Origin: Raphanus sativus
Taxonomy: Eukaryota > Streptophyta > Magnoliopsida > Brassicales > Brassicaceae
Direction: 5' to 3'
DNA length: 64,000 nt
NCBI RefSeq assembly: GCF_000801105.2
Contig: NC_079519.1
Span: 32,897,288-32,961,287 of the forward strand
Both the position numbers and the translations under genes were made by a program. Shown here piece after piece: positions 34,679 to 47,408 of the stretch. The notes under the pieces are model-generated. The model saw only the letters and a list, made by a program, of their open reading frames with translations. It was not told where the DNA came from and did not search any database. Each line of letters begins with the position of its first letter. The first letter of the stretch is position 1.

Positions 34679-37089
34679 TTAATATTTAAACCCTTTTTCA
34701 AACTCTATGGTTGGTCCCTCTCCGTCGGTATTCGCCGATGACATGTAACTCACCACAAGAGATGTCTCGTCTGCCACCGCCGCGGGAATGTCAACAGCTT
34801 GAAACTGTCCTTTACAAGTTTGACAAGTAACTTGCATAATCGTTGAACTTATCTTCTTCATAGATTGTTCCTTTAAAAGCTTAGCTCTCTCAAGTTCAGC
34901 TTGTGCTTGTTGCCTTATCTTCTTAGCATTCATAAACTCGTTTTCCGCCATCTCTCGTTGCCTCTTTGCTTCTCTTTTAGCTTCCTCCGCGTAAGCTTTC
35001 TCTTTCAAAGCTATCTTCATCATATGTTCGCTCGCCATTATTTCTTTTATGCGATCAAAGTTGTTGTAGTGATGATGATATGATGATGATGATGATGATG
35101 GAGCAATGGATAGGTCTAAGTTTGTGGTATCATGATGATGGTAGTGAGATGGTTCATTAACTCTGTGTTGATGGTTTTCTTGATTAGGGTTTTGATTCGA
35201 CGTTAATGGAAGAAGCTGGAGTTCAAGGTTGAGACTCGATGAGTTGGTGAGAATAGATGAGTTTCTCATATGAATTGGACGCCCTTCTAGAGGTATAGGA
35301 GTCGCAACCGCAACCGCACCGCGATAGTTCGCTTCGCTAGATGGAGTGCTTGCGGTTGAGGCGGTTCTGGAAGAGCAAGCCTGGACAATAACGGCGGTTT
35401 TTGGCGGCAGCGGTTCACGATTAACCTTTCGTACGGAACAGTTATCTTGATGTTCAATAAAACTCTCCACCCTAAGAAAAAAGAGAAACATATCAGTTAA
35501 ATGATTTCATATGATACAGGGATATGAACTGTCTAAGCGATTATTATATTGGTAAACTTATAATAATTTAATATTAAGTTCAACTGGTTAACTTAAAGTC
35601 TTAAACCTATGAAATAACTTATGACTCATAATGTTAACATATACTATAGTAACATGAGTTTAGGTCCACTAAAAAGCCTACACATATTTAATTTCTATAG
35701 ATATTGGGGGTCAATGCCATTAATCTAATCAATTAAGTCTTTTTTGTCACAAGACCAGACATAACAGTCAAAGAAAAATCATACAAACTGTGATAGAAAC
35801 ATATCATCAATACATAGAATTAGTAAAAATCATGAGGGACAGTCAAATCAAATAGTACTATAACTATCAATAGTGGTTTCGGGTCGCTAGATCAATTTTC
35901 TATTTATGACCTATGCTTTTCGTTTTGTAAGTATATGATCTTTTAAATAGTATACAATAACAATAATTGATACAATGGGTCCAAATTCAAAAAAAAAAAA
36001 GAGAATCTATCTGATTAAAAATCGAATTACAGTGAGAGGAACAAAAAAATTGTACCTGGAGAAGACGCGACCACAGTCACAAGAATGGCCCCTAGTGCCA
36101 CAAGTTTTGAGATGAGCTTTGTAATCTGATTGAACAGCATAACCTTTAGAGCATTTCTCACAAGTCCATTGCTTATGGTTACTGTGCTTTCGTCTGAAAT
36201 GTTTTTTGATTCCTACAAGATCACCAAGAGCATGACATGGAGCGTGGTGAAGACAAGTGGGTTCAGGGCAAACATAGACCCGTTTCTTCACTTCTATGTT
36301 GTTGTCTCTCTTTAGAAGTTTCCATGGAACCTTATGACGTCTTCGATGCATCTGGAGATTTTGATCTCTTTGGAACCCTTGGTTACATATCTCACATATG
36401 TATCTGTCTGATTCAAGAAGAGTTCTTGGTGATAAAGACACAACTTCTGCATCTGGATCTGAAGAGAAGAAGCAAAACCCATCAAAACACATGTCTTTCA
36501 ATAAAGTTGATATCTTTTTTTTAATTTTACTTTTTAAAGGTTGAGATTTTTAATGGGGTTTAAGAGAATTCAAAGGTAACCCCCATTAGTACCTCCATAA
36601 ACTTAAGTTTGGAATAAGGAAAAAAAAAACTTTGAAAGAAAATTATATAAAACATGTCTTTGAGTTATAAATTTTAATGAGGTTTATAAGAACTAAAAGA
36701 AAATATTTAACTTATAAAATCTAACCTATCAAAAGAACCTGTCTTTGATTAAACATTGACAACAAAGTGAGTGTGTGTTTCATGGGGTTTTAGAAAGAAA
36801 ACTAGGGAGACTCAATATACCCATTGAGTTAAACTCGGTGCTAACAGGTAAACAAAAATTTGAAGCTTTAGAGTTAAATTTGCAGTAGTGGGGATTTAAT
36901 ATTACCTGGTGTGCCTGCTGGTCTTCTTTTTCTCTTCTGAGTGGATGTGGTTGTGGTGGCGACCCCATTTTCAGAAGAAGTGAGGAAAGGATCAGAAGAA
37001 GAAGAAGAAACCACACAACATGGGTTACTAGTGTTCTTGTTGGAAGCATCATCATCCAACATCAGTACTGCTCCTTGATCTGTTCTCAT
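34679..37089 (-). CDS. SGR5: INDETERMINATE-DOMAIN C2H2 zinc-finger transcription factor, SGR5/IDD15-like
   Basis: Nuclear transcription factor; the Arabidopsis counterpart acts in shoot gravitropism in the endodermis. Exons by eye: 37089-36906, 36458-36056, 35471-34679, all GT/AG and in frame, 459 residues. Features in order: Ser-rich N-terminus; nuclear localisation signal QKRKRRPAGTPG; four ID-domain fingers, C2H2 CEICNQGFQRDQNLQMHRRRH, C2H2 in CPEPTCLHHAPCHALGDLVG to KHFRRKH, C2HC CEKCSKGYAVQSDYKAHLKTC, and C2HC CDCGRVFSR to EHQDNC, the last split by intron 2; His-rich linker; coiled coil from about EIMASEHMMKIALKEKAYAE to KEQSMKKI; C-terminal CQTCKGQFQA. The coiled coil and CQTCK motif separate the IDD14/15/16 group from other IDDs. 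SGR5 rather than IDD14 or IDD16 rests on synteny with SOS1. No disabling change seen. IDD14/15 genes can be alternatively spliced; I cannot judge that here. Confidence 0.93.
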
Positions 37090-37729
37090 CAATCACTACT
37101 TTTTCCTCTCTCTCTTTTTGACTTTATTGTAATTGGATTTCTAGAGATTTTTGATTTGACGAAACAACAAGACCCAGAGACAAAAAAAATTGAGATAGTG
37201 GGAGGTTCAGCTTTACAAAGAAGAGGAAGGACTAATAAAGAGAGAAAGAGATAGAGGGTGTAAAGTTCTTTTAATTAAGCTTTTTGCAACAAAAGATTTC
37301 CAAAACTTTTTCTTAGACTCTTCAAAGTTCGCCTATGTAATGATGAAAGCTTTTTCTTGGGTCTCTCTCTCTTGCTATTTTGTATTATCAACCTTTCTCT
37401 CTCATACACTTGAAAGTTTAGAGCAACTTAGGGGGTCTTTGGAACCTATATTGCCTCTGCTTATAAAGCTCATTGCATTACATACAATCTATACATACAT
37501 GTGTACACTTTTGGAGAGAGAGCGAGATGGATGTGTTTATTTAGAAGAGAATTACATTTAGACTTTTCTTTTTGTTACTTTGTATTTATATTTTAGACTT
37601 TGTTTCTTAGAGTGTGTTGGATATGTTAATTTTTGGCAGGACCCATATCTTGTTTAATTGATGAGTTTGTCTGATTTTCTTGAATCTTCATAAACTATTT
37701 TTTTTAACATTTGTAAAAAGCTGGATATA
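37090..37729. promoter_or_regulatory. Upstream region of the SGR5-like gene
   Basis: About 640 bp between the start codon and the SINE target duplication. It holds CT/GA-rich tracts at about 37107-37117 and 37361-37372 (minus-strand GA repeats), common near plant promoters. No clear TATA box was singled out. Confidence 0.4.
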
Positions 37730-37743
37730 TATCTCTCTTATTA

Positions 37744-37746
<3 letters not shown>

Positions 37747-37788
<42 letters not shown>

Positions 37789-38072
37789 GGGATGTTCCGC
37801 AACCCGTAGACCCGTAGACACTTTCGTAGTTTTCCGCAACCCATAGGCCCGTAGTCACTTCCGTAGCTTTCCGCAATCCTTAGGCCCGTAGTCACCCCTA
37901 GCCCGAAACCAGCCGTTACTAATACCCATTACCCAAGGGTCCAGCACCAACGCCGCGCTTAAATTTAAACTTGGGAGGGCGTAAAGCATTTCGTGGCCAC
38001 AAGGGGTATTCGAACCTGGGTCCTTATCGGCGTTGGAACTGCCTCAAGACCACTAGCCCACCACCTTGTGGT
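37747..38072 (-). mobile_element. tRNA-derived SINE with long poly(A) tail
   Basis: Read on the minus strand. The head carries A-box-like GGTGGGCTAGTGGTCTTGAG and B-box CAGGTTCGAATACCC; the tail is ~37 A residues (T-run 37747-37783). A perfect 17-bp target duplication flanks it (37730-37746 and 38073-38089). Near the 3' end is a threefold ~37-bp tandem repeat of TTTCCGCAACCCATAGGCCC-type units. No coding capacity. Confidence 0.88.
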
Positions 38073-38089
38073 TATCTCTCTTATTATCT

Positions 38090-39000
38090 ACACGATGACA
38101 TGAACAATTTAGATAATATACACAATATATCTTATTAAAATTTATACACTTTGAAAATAACCTTAATCTTAAGTTGTATACTATAAGAATGTCGTTGAGA
38201 TTTCATTAAGTTTATTTTCATCTATATTTTCCAAACCAAAAACCTAAAAATATTTGAATATTTCTTAAACAAAATAACAAGAAGATCTGTTTTTACGTTA
38301 AATGAATATTTGTTTACTATATTAATAATTTTTAGTATTTACCTTGAATTAATTAAATAATTTCGTTTTGGTATTAAAATATTATAGTAATTTATCATTA
38401 ATCCAACTAAATGTAAATAATGGAGAAAAAATTATGTTATTTTATATATACATTCAAAAAATAAATCATTACATTAAATAATAACTATAATATACCAAAC
38501 TTTATATGATTGCTGTTTTTGGGTGTTATACCACCAAATCAGTACTGCACCAAATACATAAAATATTAATCAAGAATGAGAAGAAGTGAATGAAAGCACT
38601 AGCAGTGTCAATATAGCAGGAGTTGTTCTAGTTCGAGATTATTAGTTCCACGTGTAGCTACACAGATATGAATTAATTGTTTACGATTCATTTAAATATT
38701 TGGAAAAAAATTTTATAGGCTGCATTTTTCTTGGAAGATTAGTTTGGGTCTTTCTATAGGTTTGAGATACTCAAGTTGATAAAAAATTAGATTATTTTAA
38801 TTATAAATATCAAAATGAATATGTATAAATGCAACACATGTTAAAAATATAAGAGGTATTTAGATAAATTATAATTTTCAATGAATAGTTTTTTTTAGCA
38901 ATTAAAAAAATCTCCGCACTTTAAAAATGCGAATAGAAACTTAATTTTCATTAATAAACTGCACCATTGTGTTGAATCTATGTCTCCATTAATTGTTCAC
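38090..39000. other. AT-rich intergenic DNA
   Basis: No gene or bounded repeat recognised. Confidence 0.45.
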
Positions 39001-39003
39001 TTA

Positions 39004-39267
39004 GAGCATCTCCAACCCATTGCTATTTTTACCTCTATAATAGCATTTAGAGGTGAAATTGCTCTAACTCACCTCTATTTCTTCCTCTATAATAGAGATC
39101 TCTATTTTTTCCTCTATTTATAGAGGAAGAAATAGCATTCCTCTATTTTTTTTACTCTATAAAATAGAGATTGCTATTTTAGAGAAATACATTGGAGCAT
39201 ATCTCACCTCTATTATAGAGTTCTTCTATTTTAGAGCTAAAAATAGCAAAATACATTGGAGATGGTC
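39004..39267. mobile_element. Tourist-like MITE, 264 bp
   Basis: Inverted ends GAGCATCTCCAACCCAT / ATTGGAGATGGTC and TTA on both sides (39001-39003 and 39268-39270). The interior is nearly palindromic, with repeated CTCTAT/ATAGAG words such as CCTCTATTTATAGAGG, and would fold into a long hairpin. This end sequence is common in Brassicaceae gene-rich DNA. Confidence 0.8.
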
Positions 39268-39270
39268 TTA

Positions 39271-40078
39271 GAAACTAAGCGGGTTTTATTTAGAATGGAA
39301 CAAAATTCGAATTTAGGATTATCAAATTATAATGTAAGCTAGAGATCTGAAATACAAGTAGTTCTATATATTGGTAAACTATCAGAGAGATTTATATATG
39401 CATATGGCGCTCACTCTTAATCTTAGATGATTTATGAAACGATTAAATGACTAGGTTAAAATATTATTTGTGTGAAAACTTTTTGACTGTCTCTCTCAAG
39501 TCCTATAAATAGTGTTACTAGTGCATATGGTATTCCATCGTTGTTAAAGTAATCCAATAATATATACAGTTTTAGAAAATTTGTCATTGATAAGTATATA
39601 TGAATATTATGTCATCCTTTTCCAAGGTCGGTCCACAACTACATGACTTAATATTCTTCTTTTTTTTTTTGAAAAGAATGTTAATATTCTTTGCGAATTA
39701 CACTTGGAAACAAAGGAGAAAAAGGTATATGGCTCTTCTGAATAATCCAAGGATATAATTGCTTAATTGCATCAAATATCAAATTCTATGTTTTCAATAA
39801 TGCAGACAAACTATTATGTTTTTTTTTTTGTAAACTAACTATTATGTTTTTATTTGGCTTTTATATTGGATGTATTGCTGCTGCCCATACAGTTAAACGG
39901 AAAAATATTAAGATAAATATACAGAAAGATAGTAAAAGGCATTTAGTCAAAAAAAAAAAAAAAAAGATAGTAAAAGGCAAGCAGTAAATCAAAATGCATG
40001 CATATCAAAATAACTCAAGCCAGGAGTAAATATGAAAAATATTATACGATCTACGTAAACTCTACGGGATCCCGATTT
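39271..40078. other. AT-rich intergenic DNA
   Basis: No gene seen. A duplicated word AAAGATAGTAAAAGGCA occurs around an A-run at about 39926-39979. Confidence 0.45.
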
Positions 40079-40100
40079 AAGAAAACATCTTTAGAGAAAA

Positions 40101-41221
40101 AGGTTGAAACGCTCCTTTTCTCTCTCGCGAACAAAAAAGAACAGACACAGTTAACCCTAGCTCCGGCCTGCCTCCGTGGTGGTGCCGGAGGCAACTTCTT
40201 CCCTTTTCATCCTCCTTTTCTCTTTGCTATCCTCCTCCTCTTTCAACCCTAGTTGATATGCAATCTTCTCTGAGCCGTTTCGAGTTCTCGTGAACCTGCG
40301 ATTAGTTCGACGGTGACGGTGACCGGCGTCCATTGGAGAGGTGGCGAGACCTGCGGTGTGTTTGAGGAGAGGATAGTCGGCTTTTAGGACTGGAGAACTC
40401 GCCAGATCTAGTTTTCATTTTTTCAGATCTATGGGGAGAGGTTCACGGCGGCGGCGCGTGAGTGGGTCGGACGTCTCCCATGTCTCGGTTATACCTTATG
40501 GTGTGACGGTGAGACAGATGGAGAAGAAATTTGATGTGCGGTGAATGAAGGGTTGTTCTCTGGTTCTCAGGGACAACATGCTCCAAGATTTATATTGATG
40601 GAGTAGTCACCCAGAGATGTGATCTTGGCCGGTGAAGTGTGGCAGAATCATACATCCCGACACCGGTGACTGGTTGTGTCTCGTCCCGGCGGTATGAGGT
40701 CTGCACCTTCTGTAGCTGCGACTTGGGGTATCACTCATGATTATCGACGTCACAGTCCGACTTTCAGTCCGGATGGCTTCTGTCCGGTTTTTTTGGCTAT
40801 GGATCGAGACAAGGGTTGACAACGGATATGGGTCAAGTTCAGAATGCGCTGTCTGGCGATGAAGCTGTTGGTACACGGACTGAACTCAAATCTTGTGGAG
40901 ACCAATCGCTAGTGTTTTACATCGAATCTGGCTTTTCTCATAGTCTGTTTGTTTGTACTGTTGTTTTCGTATCATGTGGTCTTAATAGAGGTCAAGAGAC
41001 GGTTCTTCTCGGGTCGTGGGAAGAACTCGTCTCATTGTGGTGAAAAATACACCGATGAATTAGATTGGGTAGTCTAGGATCCAAACCAGTTTCGACTCCA
41101 GTGTTCCTAGGCGATACTAGATCTCATTGGTTGTATGTTGGGTTTAAAATCTCTTGAGGTTGTAATCCTGTATTCACATTTGGTTAATGAAAAGTTGATG
41201 TTGAGTTAAAAAAAAAAAAAA
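40101..41221 (+). mobile_element. Poly(A)-tailed non-LTR retroposon (copy 2)
   Basis: A 1.1-kb insertion bounded by a perfect 22-bp target duplication (40079-40100 and 41222-41243) and ending in a poly(A) tail. Its last ~230 bp (from about 40995; TTGTGGTGAAAAATACACCG, GATTGGGTAGTCTAGGATCC, TTGGTTGTATGTTGGGTTTA) match copy 1 at 5692-6807 in the other orientation, and the 5' start GAAACGCTCC is shared. The body differs and holds only short frames, such as 40816-41043, with no known domain. Non-autonomous; possibly Sadhu-like. Confidence 0.85.
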
Positions 41222-41243
41222 AAGAAAACATCTTTAGAGAAAA

Positions 41244-44200
41244 TATATTCCGCACGTGACCTTACGTCTTACTCAAGTGACCCTTTTTCTCCCACTCTCC
41301 GCTGTCGTTTCCTTTTAGGCTTTTGCCTTTCTTCTTCAGTCATTCCTTAGGCAGGGTGTAACAGGTCTCATCAACAGATCTAAAGTGAAGAGAGGGGGAA
41401 ATATTTTACAACGAAACCTAATCGAGTTGTTCATAGATTAGTTGATAAAAAATTCTTAATACTTTTTCCTCAATTTTGTTTTTAGTGTTGAAATTCTTAC
41501 TGAGTTTCAAAAAAGAAAAAAAAATTTCGAAAGAAAAAAAAAACTCTTATGAAAACTGTCTATTTTTTTTTATAATCTAAATTAATTTCTTGATTACTAA
41601 CTATTATTCCTTCTGTTTCATAATAAGTGTAATTCTATCATTTTTTTGTTATACAAAAAATGTCAATTTACAATTCTAACGCAAATTATACTTATTTTCA
41701 GCTGAAAATTAATGGTAAAGTGCATTGATTTTATAAATAATTTTATTTATCTCAAATATTTTATTAATCATAAAAATGTAATTAATAACAACTTACATTT
41801 ATTCTGTCACTTTTTAATCTGTGTAAAAATGTTAAAGCGACATTTATTAAGAAAACGAAAGGAGTACAAATTTTTCCTTCAACAAGGTTTACGTACACGT
41901 TGAAAAATTAAACAGATAATGACCTTTTGACCCAAAAAAACAGTTAATGACCTATAAAATAACCATTTGATCAAAAAAAAAGACCTATAAAATAACACAA
42001 AATCATTAGATACAATTCTTACGTACATATGTTATACTAGTAAATAGGTTTTGTTTTAAACTCAAAGACAATACAAATGACAGATTACGTAACATGTTTT
42101 TCTGTTTTGATAGTACTTTTTTTGTAACACTGTTTTGAGTGTAACTGTCATATATACATATATATATTCCTTAGTTTTTATTTCTTTTCTTTTTTTTTGC
42201 TAAAAAAATATAGCATTTATTTTTTTTTTTTTTTCCTTATAGTTTGATCGATTAATCTTAATTCATATAATCTTAATCCATTATTGTGGTATTATAATTC
42301 GGCTCACTCTTTTGAACGATGCTTCGTTAGTACGTTATGGTTTTTCAGTTGTCTAAAATTCGTTTCCTAATGGACCGAAAGGGAAAATTAAACCAACAAA
42401 CAAAAATAATGTGATCTTATATACGGTGACAGCCTTTGCATAAAGAAAAGATATGAGATAGTGTTTGTAATCATTTCCTACGATGAGATAAATCTCACTT
42501 GATCACTTGCTTCACTCCAACCATTGTTTTTTTCCTAGGACATTGTAGTGCACACTAATTAATTTGGTAACTGTATTCATTGACATACAATTAGTCTAGT
42601 TTTCCTGGAACTTAAAATTGGAATTCAGAACTGAATAAGAGAGATGATAAAGAGTATCGTTAATATTGTAGCCCTAGAAACCTACAAATGGAATATTTTG
42701 TTGTTATTTAATGTGAATTTGAGATTTGAGTTGGAAAGAGGGATCAAGTCACATGCTCCTAATTTACAAAGCAAAGAAATGCCATCATCTCTCCCCTCAA
42801 CTCCTCATTTGATTCTTTGTATCTTTTTTATCTTCATTTATATAAATAAATTATATCAAAACAGTTTAATTATTTATCTGGAGGAAAGATCATTCCCGAT
42901 TCATCATTACTCATTTTTCGGATATTTTGGTTTCATGCATTCATCCACAAGTTTGGATACATCCATTATTTCTAAAAAGATGCCAACAATACAAAAATAT
43001 ATAATACCAATATGGTAATCTATACTGGTTAAATTTAAGATCTAATTAAGATACGAATATATTACAGTAAACAACAATAAAGCTTTGTTAAAATATGATT
43101 TTTTTTAAATGATTATTTATTGGACTGAAAGATTTATGGTTATGGGCCATAAATAACTATCCATTGTACTTTTCAACTAAAATTATGATTCAGGTGATGT
43201 TTGGGCCTCTATGTGATAAATTGTTCGGGCTTGATTAATAATCGAACAGAAATGGATACGAACTCCAAAGTATCAATTCTACGGAAAAATATATTCTAGC
43301 ATGCATGATGTTGTTGTTAAAAAAAAAAAAGCCATGCGATGTTTGTCTTTGTCTTCTTCTCCTTTCACATGGATTTTGTCTTGTAAGTTGTGACAAGTCT
43401 TTTTAAAAATTATTAATTTTATAATTCATTCGATATACCAAACTAACCAATTAACCAAAACTTCAAAATCAAACTAACCAAATTTACACGAATTTAACTG
43501 AACAATAACCAAAATATAATCGAAACCAAAAATTTCCATTAGTTTCAATTATAAGTTTTAAAACCGAAATAACTGAACCAGTGTTTTTTCGTGTTCAATT
43601 CAGCGAGCTATCCGAATTGCCAAACTACTCTGACCCAAACTATCCGAGGCCTAGGCCTAGGGAGATCGTTGTGGTTCGTCGCTTTGATAATCGCCGCAGT
43701 ATAATTATCACCCACCGGTGATTAGACTGAGACTGTCCTTTATAGCTCCGGTGGTGTGTCTCCACGTCTTTATTTTCTCGTAATTTTTTTCGTTTCCTGA
43801 AAAGTTCAAATTAGCATTTTGTTTTCTCATGACAATTTCTTTTTGTTGCTTTCTTTCTATTATAATTACGAGTTCTTTGAAACAGATAGTCTAACAGGAC
43901 AACCGGTTGGCTGTTATGAGTTGTACCTGTAATAAAATGAAACTGAAATGTCTGAATTTTAATTTTGACCTGAAGCTAAATAATGTTATATGAGTTATAT
44001 GCCTGCCTCTACATCTACCTCATGGATGGTTTTGGCTTGTTAATAGTATATAAGGGGACATTAGTGAGAACAAGAAAGTTTGTGACTTTGTAAGAATGTG
44101 AGAGAGAGAGAAAGTGCGCTTGAGATCTTGGCATAGCCTCAAGAACTTTAATTCTTGTAGATTTCAGAATGATTTCGCACGAGATGCAGAATGTCACCCT

Positions 44201-44364
44201 GACACTATGTTCTGCTCTATCTTCTATTTCATTCCTATATAGATCTTGAACCAACATAATCTGAGAGCTCTAAATCATATGAGATGGTGAGTGTGAAATT
44301 CACAAATGATAGTCTGGTGTCTGTACGATGTTTTCGTGAGTTTATAATGATTGGCACATCGCAT
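41244..44364. other. AT-rich intergenic DNA
   Basis: No gene supported. Around 41608-41700 there is a possible Stowaway remnant (TTCTGTTTCATAATAAGTG … AATTATACTTATTTTCAG). 43440-43620 is rich in AACCAA/CCGAA words. Open frames at 42644-43018 and 44015-44257 (minus) show no domain. Confidence 0.4.
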
Positions 44365-44465
44365 GCCCTGATACCAGTTGTGAACTGGTCTATCTTATAG
44401 TAACAAAGTCTGATGATGTCTATCTTCCTTTTATAAATATCCGAGTTTCAAGATTTTGTTCATAA
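44365..44465 (-). repeat. Possible Copia LTR/PBS remnant cut by a Helitron
   Basis: On the minus strand TGGTATCAGGGC (44376-44365) is one mismatch from the initiator-Met primer-binding site TGGTATCAGAGC and follows …CCAGTTCACAAC, which would be LTR sequence. The Helitron starts at 44466. There is no second LTR, so this is tentative. Confidence 0.25.
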
Positions 44466-45111
44466 TCTATCTTATTAAAACAGAAACATTATGTTGGACC
44501 TAACATTTATTTTGTAAGTTTTTAAATTAAATACACCTTTATACTTTATAGTTAAATCTACATTAAATCACTAATGTTCATTTCTTTATACTACTATCTA
44601 TGTTTCCAAACAATATACTTATTTCTTTATACTACTATCAATGTTTCCAAACAATATATTTTTATACTACTATCAATTTTTCCAAACAATACAATAATTA
44701 ATCATATTATTTTATATTTATCATTTTCTCTTTAAAATTTTGTAGAAACGTCATATTTTAATAAATTGCAAAATAATGAACTTTAAAATTTGGATTATAA
44801 GAATACAAATTATGAACTATTACAATTTAAATCTAATTAGATTACATATCGGTCATCCATCAGTTCAATCGGTTAGTCTCGGTTTTTAGTGATTTTTTTA
44901 ATATGAATATTTTAAAAACCAAAATTGAATTGTCAGATCTCCAGATTAACGGGTATAGTCACAATTGGGTTGAATTTAAAAATACTGATTTAAATGCAAA
45001 AGTATTTTAAATACACACTCTTTTAAAAATTACCAAAATATTTGTTAAGTTATTAGTGAAATTTTTTATCGTAAAATATTCCGCGCTTCCAAAGCGCGGG
45101 TCAAAATCTAG
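44466..45111 (+). mobile_element. Short non-autonomous Helitron, 646 bp
   Basis: Begins TCTATCTTATTAAAACAG, a typical Brassicaceae Helitron 5' end. It ends with the hairpin CCGCGCTTCCAAAGCGCGG, then GTCAAAATCTAG. It sits between A (44465) and T (45112), the expected insertion site with no duplication. No Rep/helicase frame, so non-autonomous. Confidence 0.85.
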
Positions 45112-46066
45112 TATATTTTAAAAAGGAAATAACTATTCAGTCGAAAGCTTAGATATGTGTTTCTGTCTATGTTTGATTGAATGGAGGCTTGTCAACTTAT
45201 GTAGTATTCAGTCCAAACCCAATGGTTGATAATACTTTTGACGGCGTAAGTGTTGTAGAACAGAGCCCACTCTTAAACAACCTTGACGTATATATAGATG
45301 CATTCAAATTCTGATGTATGTATGAATTACGATACCGCTAACCTTTCACCGTATATATATATATCGTTATTAATTTTTATACACTGGGGTTGTGTATTTA
45401 TAGTAAGATTGCTTTTCTATGTCCATAGAGAAAACGGCTTGTTGAGTAAAGTAAAGTGGTCGACCTCATGCTTTCCCCGTAACTACCGGCTTTAGCTATT
45501 ACTCTTTTTTGCAATTTATCTGATTTGTAATTTTAACTATTATTTTTTTGGTCAAATTATTAATCTTCCTTTTAGACCCTGGAAAAAATAGTGATACAAT
45601 TCAATAAATTCATAAACTACATTAGTTTTTTATATGGTATATATATATATATAACATCTTATATATAAAATGTTAATTTAACTATCTTGATAAATATTGT
45701 GATTGTTGTTTGAAAAATATTTTCAGTGTCCCCTAGCAAGATTTTATAAATAATTAGTTTCATGCTGATGTTTAAAGATTTGACAGTTTACTTTATACAT
45801 TTCATGTTTTGGAGTTGGCATCAATATAATTGCTACTATTAAAAGAGATCTACAAAAAGTTTTGTTATCCATACACCATTCGAATTATGTGAAAATAGAC
45901 TTAAAAAGGCAAAGAAAAAAAATAGTGGGAGGTTAAGAATCTTTTCATGCTAGACCAACTTTTATTTATATATATTTTTACCTCTGCACTTTCTCTTTTT
46001 TTTTTAACCCTTTAAACACACAAACACTCACATCCATCTCTCATCTTCTTCATCTTCATCAAGCTC
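45112..46066. promoter_or_regulatory. AT-rich region upstream of the split gene at 46067
   Basis: The last few hundred bases should hold the promoter and 5' UTR of the gene at 46067. A CT-rich leader (CATCTCTCATCTTCTTCATC) precedes the start codon. TTTATATATATAT at about 45962 could serve as a TATA element, roughly 100 bp before the ATG. No other gene seen. Confidence 0.4.
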
Positions 46067-46550
46067 ATGGACTTCGACCCCTCAGTGAGTTTTTCCTCTC
46101 CCCTAACCAAATCTTTCTTTAGTTTATAATTTCGACGCCAACCCTCTGACTCCATTCATTTTACGAAATTTTACACGTTATTTTCGAAAATTGCAAAAGA
46201 AACCCATTTGCTCTTATGTTTCTCTTGTTTTCTTGGACTTCGTTAGGGAAAAGAAGCTAGTGTGGAGGAGACAATTTTGATGGAATACGATGAAGAGAAC
46301 AACCAACTCGACGTAGAATTTTGTCCGGTTGAGCATCCGGTTGAACCGGAAAAAGAAGATCACCCGGTTAAGTGTCCCGTACCAATCTCATCTTCTCTCC
46401 TCCGCGTAAGTTTGGTTTTGTTTGAACTTTTTTGAAGTTACACCAAGTTTCTCACTTTTAATGATAAAGATCCATTTTTTAATTGTGAAGAACTCAAACG
46501 AGAAATCAAAACCGGGCTGGGTTAAACACAGAGCCAGCTGCGACACTCCG

Positions 46551-47171
46551 TGTTAGTGCAAAGATGACACCACAATATAGTAATGCAGAAGGTAAACCAG
46601 AGAGATAATATACACAAGCACACCCAATAGCTTTATTAGAAATCGTCTTTTACAACTCAATTACAAGTTCTGCTTAATCAGCCTCGCTAGCCTGTTAACA
46701 CCCTAACAGCTGCTACTGAACAATTCCTAAGCTACCCGCTTATATCTTTCCACCGTCAAGTACTTCAGCCCCTGCTTCAGCACGACCCAGAACACATCCA
46801 AGCGCTTCTCTCTCTCTATAAGATCAGCCTCTGTGTCTCTATCTCTCTACAGACGACCACATAGCTATCTTATACTAGTCTCCACGTTCCCGAAACCCTA
46901 GTCTCCAAGGAACCACAATATGGACAACTTCCATATCAATAAGTGCAACTTTCCTTTTATTGGAATGCACTTATTCCTCTTCTTTTATGTCATAAACTTG
47001 CTCATCAAGTTTATTCCTCTTTGCCTTTTCTCCAAGATACTTCCTTGCTCTCCAAGTCTACACGACTCCAGCTCAGCATCTCGACTCCACATGGTCTTCA
47101 CCACTCTCTACGACGTCTGCTTCAGCAACTACGTCAGCGACTACTTCAGGGCGGACATCTTTACATCAACA
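46551..47171 (-). repeat. Copia LTR, left copy (3' LTR)
   Basis: 621 bp, TGTTAGTGCAAAGATGACAC to TTTACATCAACA. Same length as the right copy with only scattered differences, such as ACAGCTGC versus ACAACTGC and GGGCGGAC versus GGACAGAC. Confidence 0.93.
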
Positions 47172-47408
47172 ATCTCCCCCTTTTAACTTTGTGTGCCGAT
47201 CAAGCACAACCTTCTTCTGGTTCAACAACCACGTTCCCCACCTGGAAACTTCCACGCCAATTGTGCTTTTCTCCCCCACGAGATGTGCACCACACCATGC
47301 TTTTCTCCCCCCACGAGACAAGCATCATCTACTTCAGGACGTCCATCACTATGCTCTTCTCCCCCATGAGATATGCACTCCTTGGACCAGAACGTCACCA
47401 TTCTCCCC
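47172..47408 (-). other. Array of polypurine tracts before the 3' LTR
   Basis: On the plus strand TCTCCCCC-type runs occur at about 47173, 47270, 47305, 47359 and 47401; on the minus strand these are GGGGGAGA tracts. The one touching the LTR is the normal plus-strand primer. Extra copies in the last ~250 bp are reported for Sireviruses. Confidence 0.7.

Noticed and set aside
42644..43018. 124-codon frame as a gene
   Set aside because: Low-complexity AT-rich translation with no domain or neighbours supporting it.
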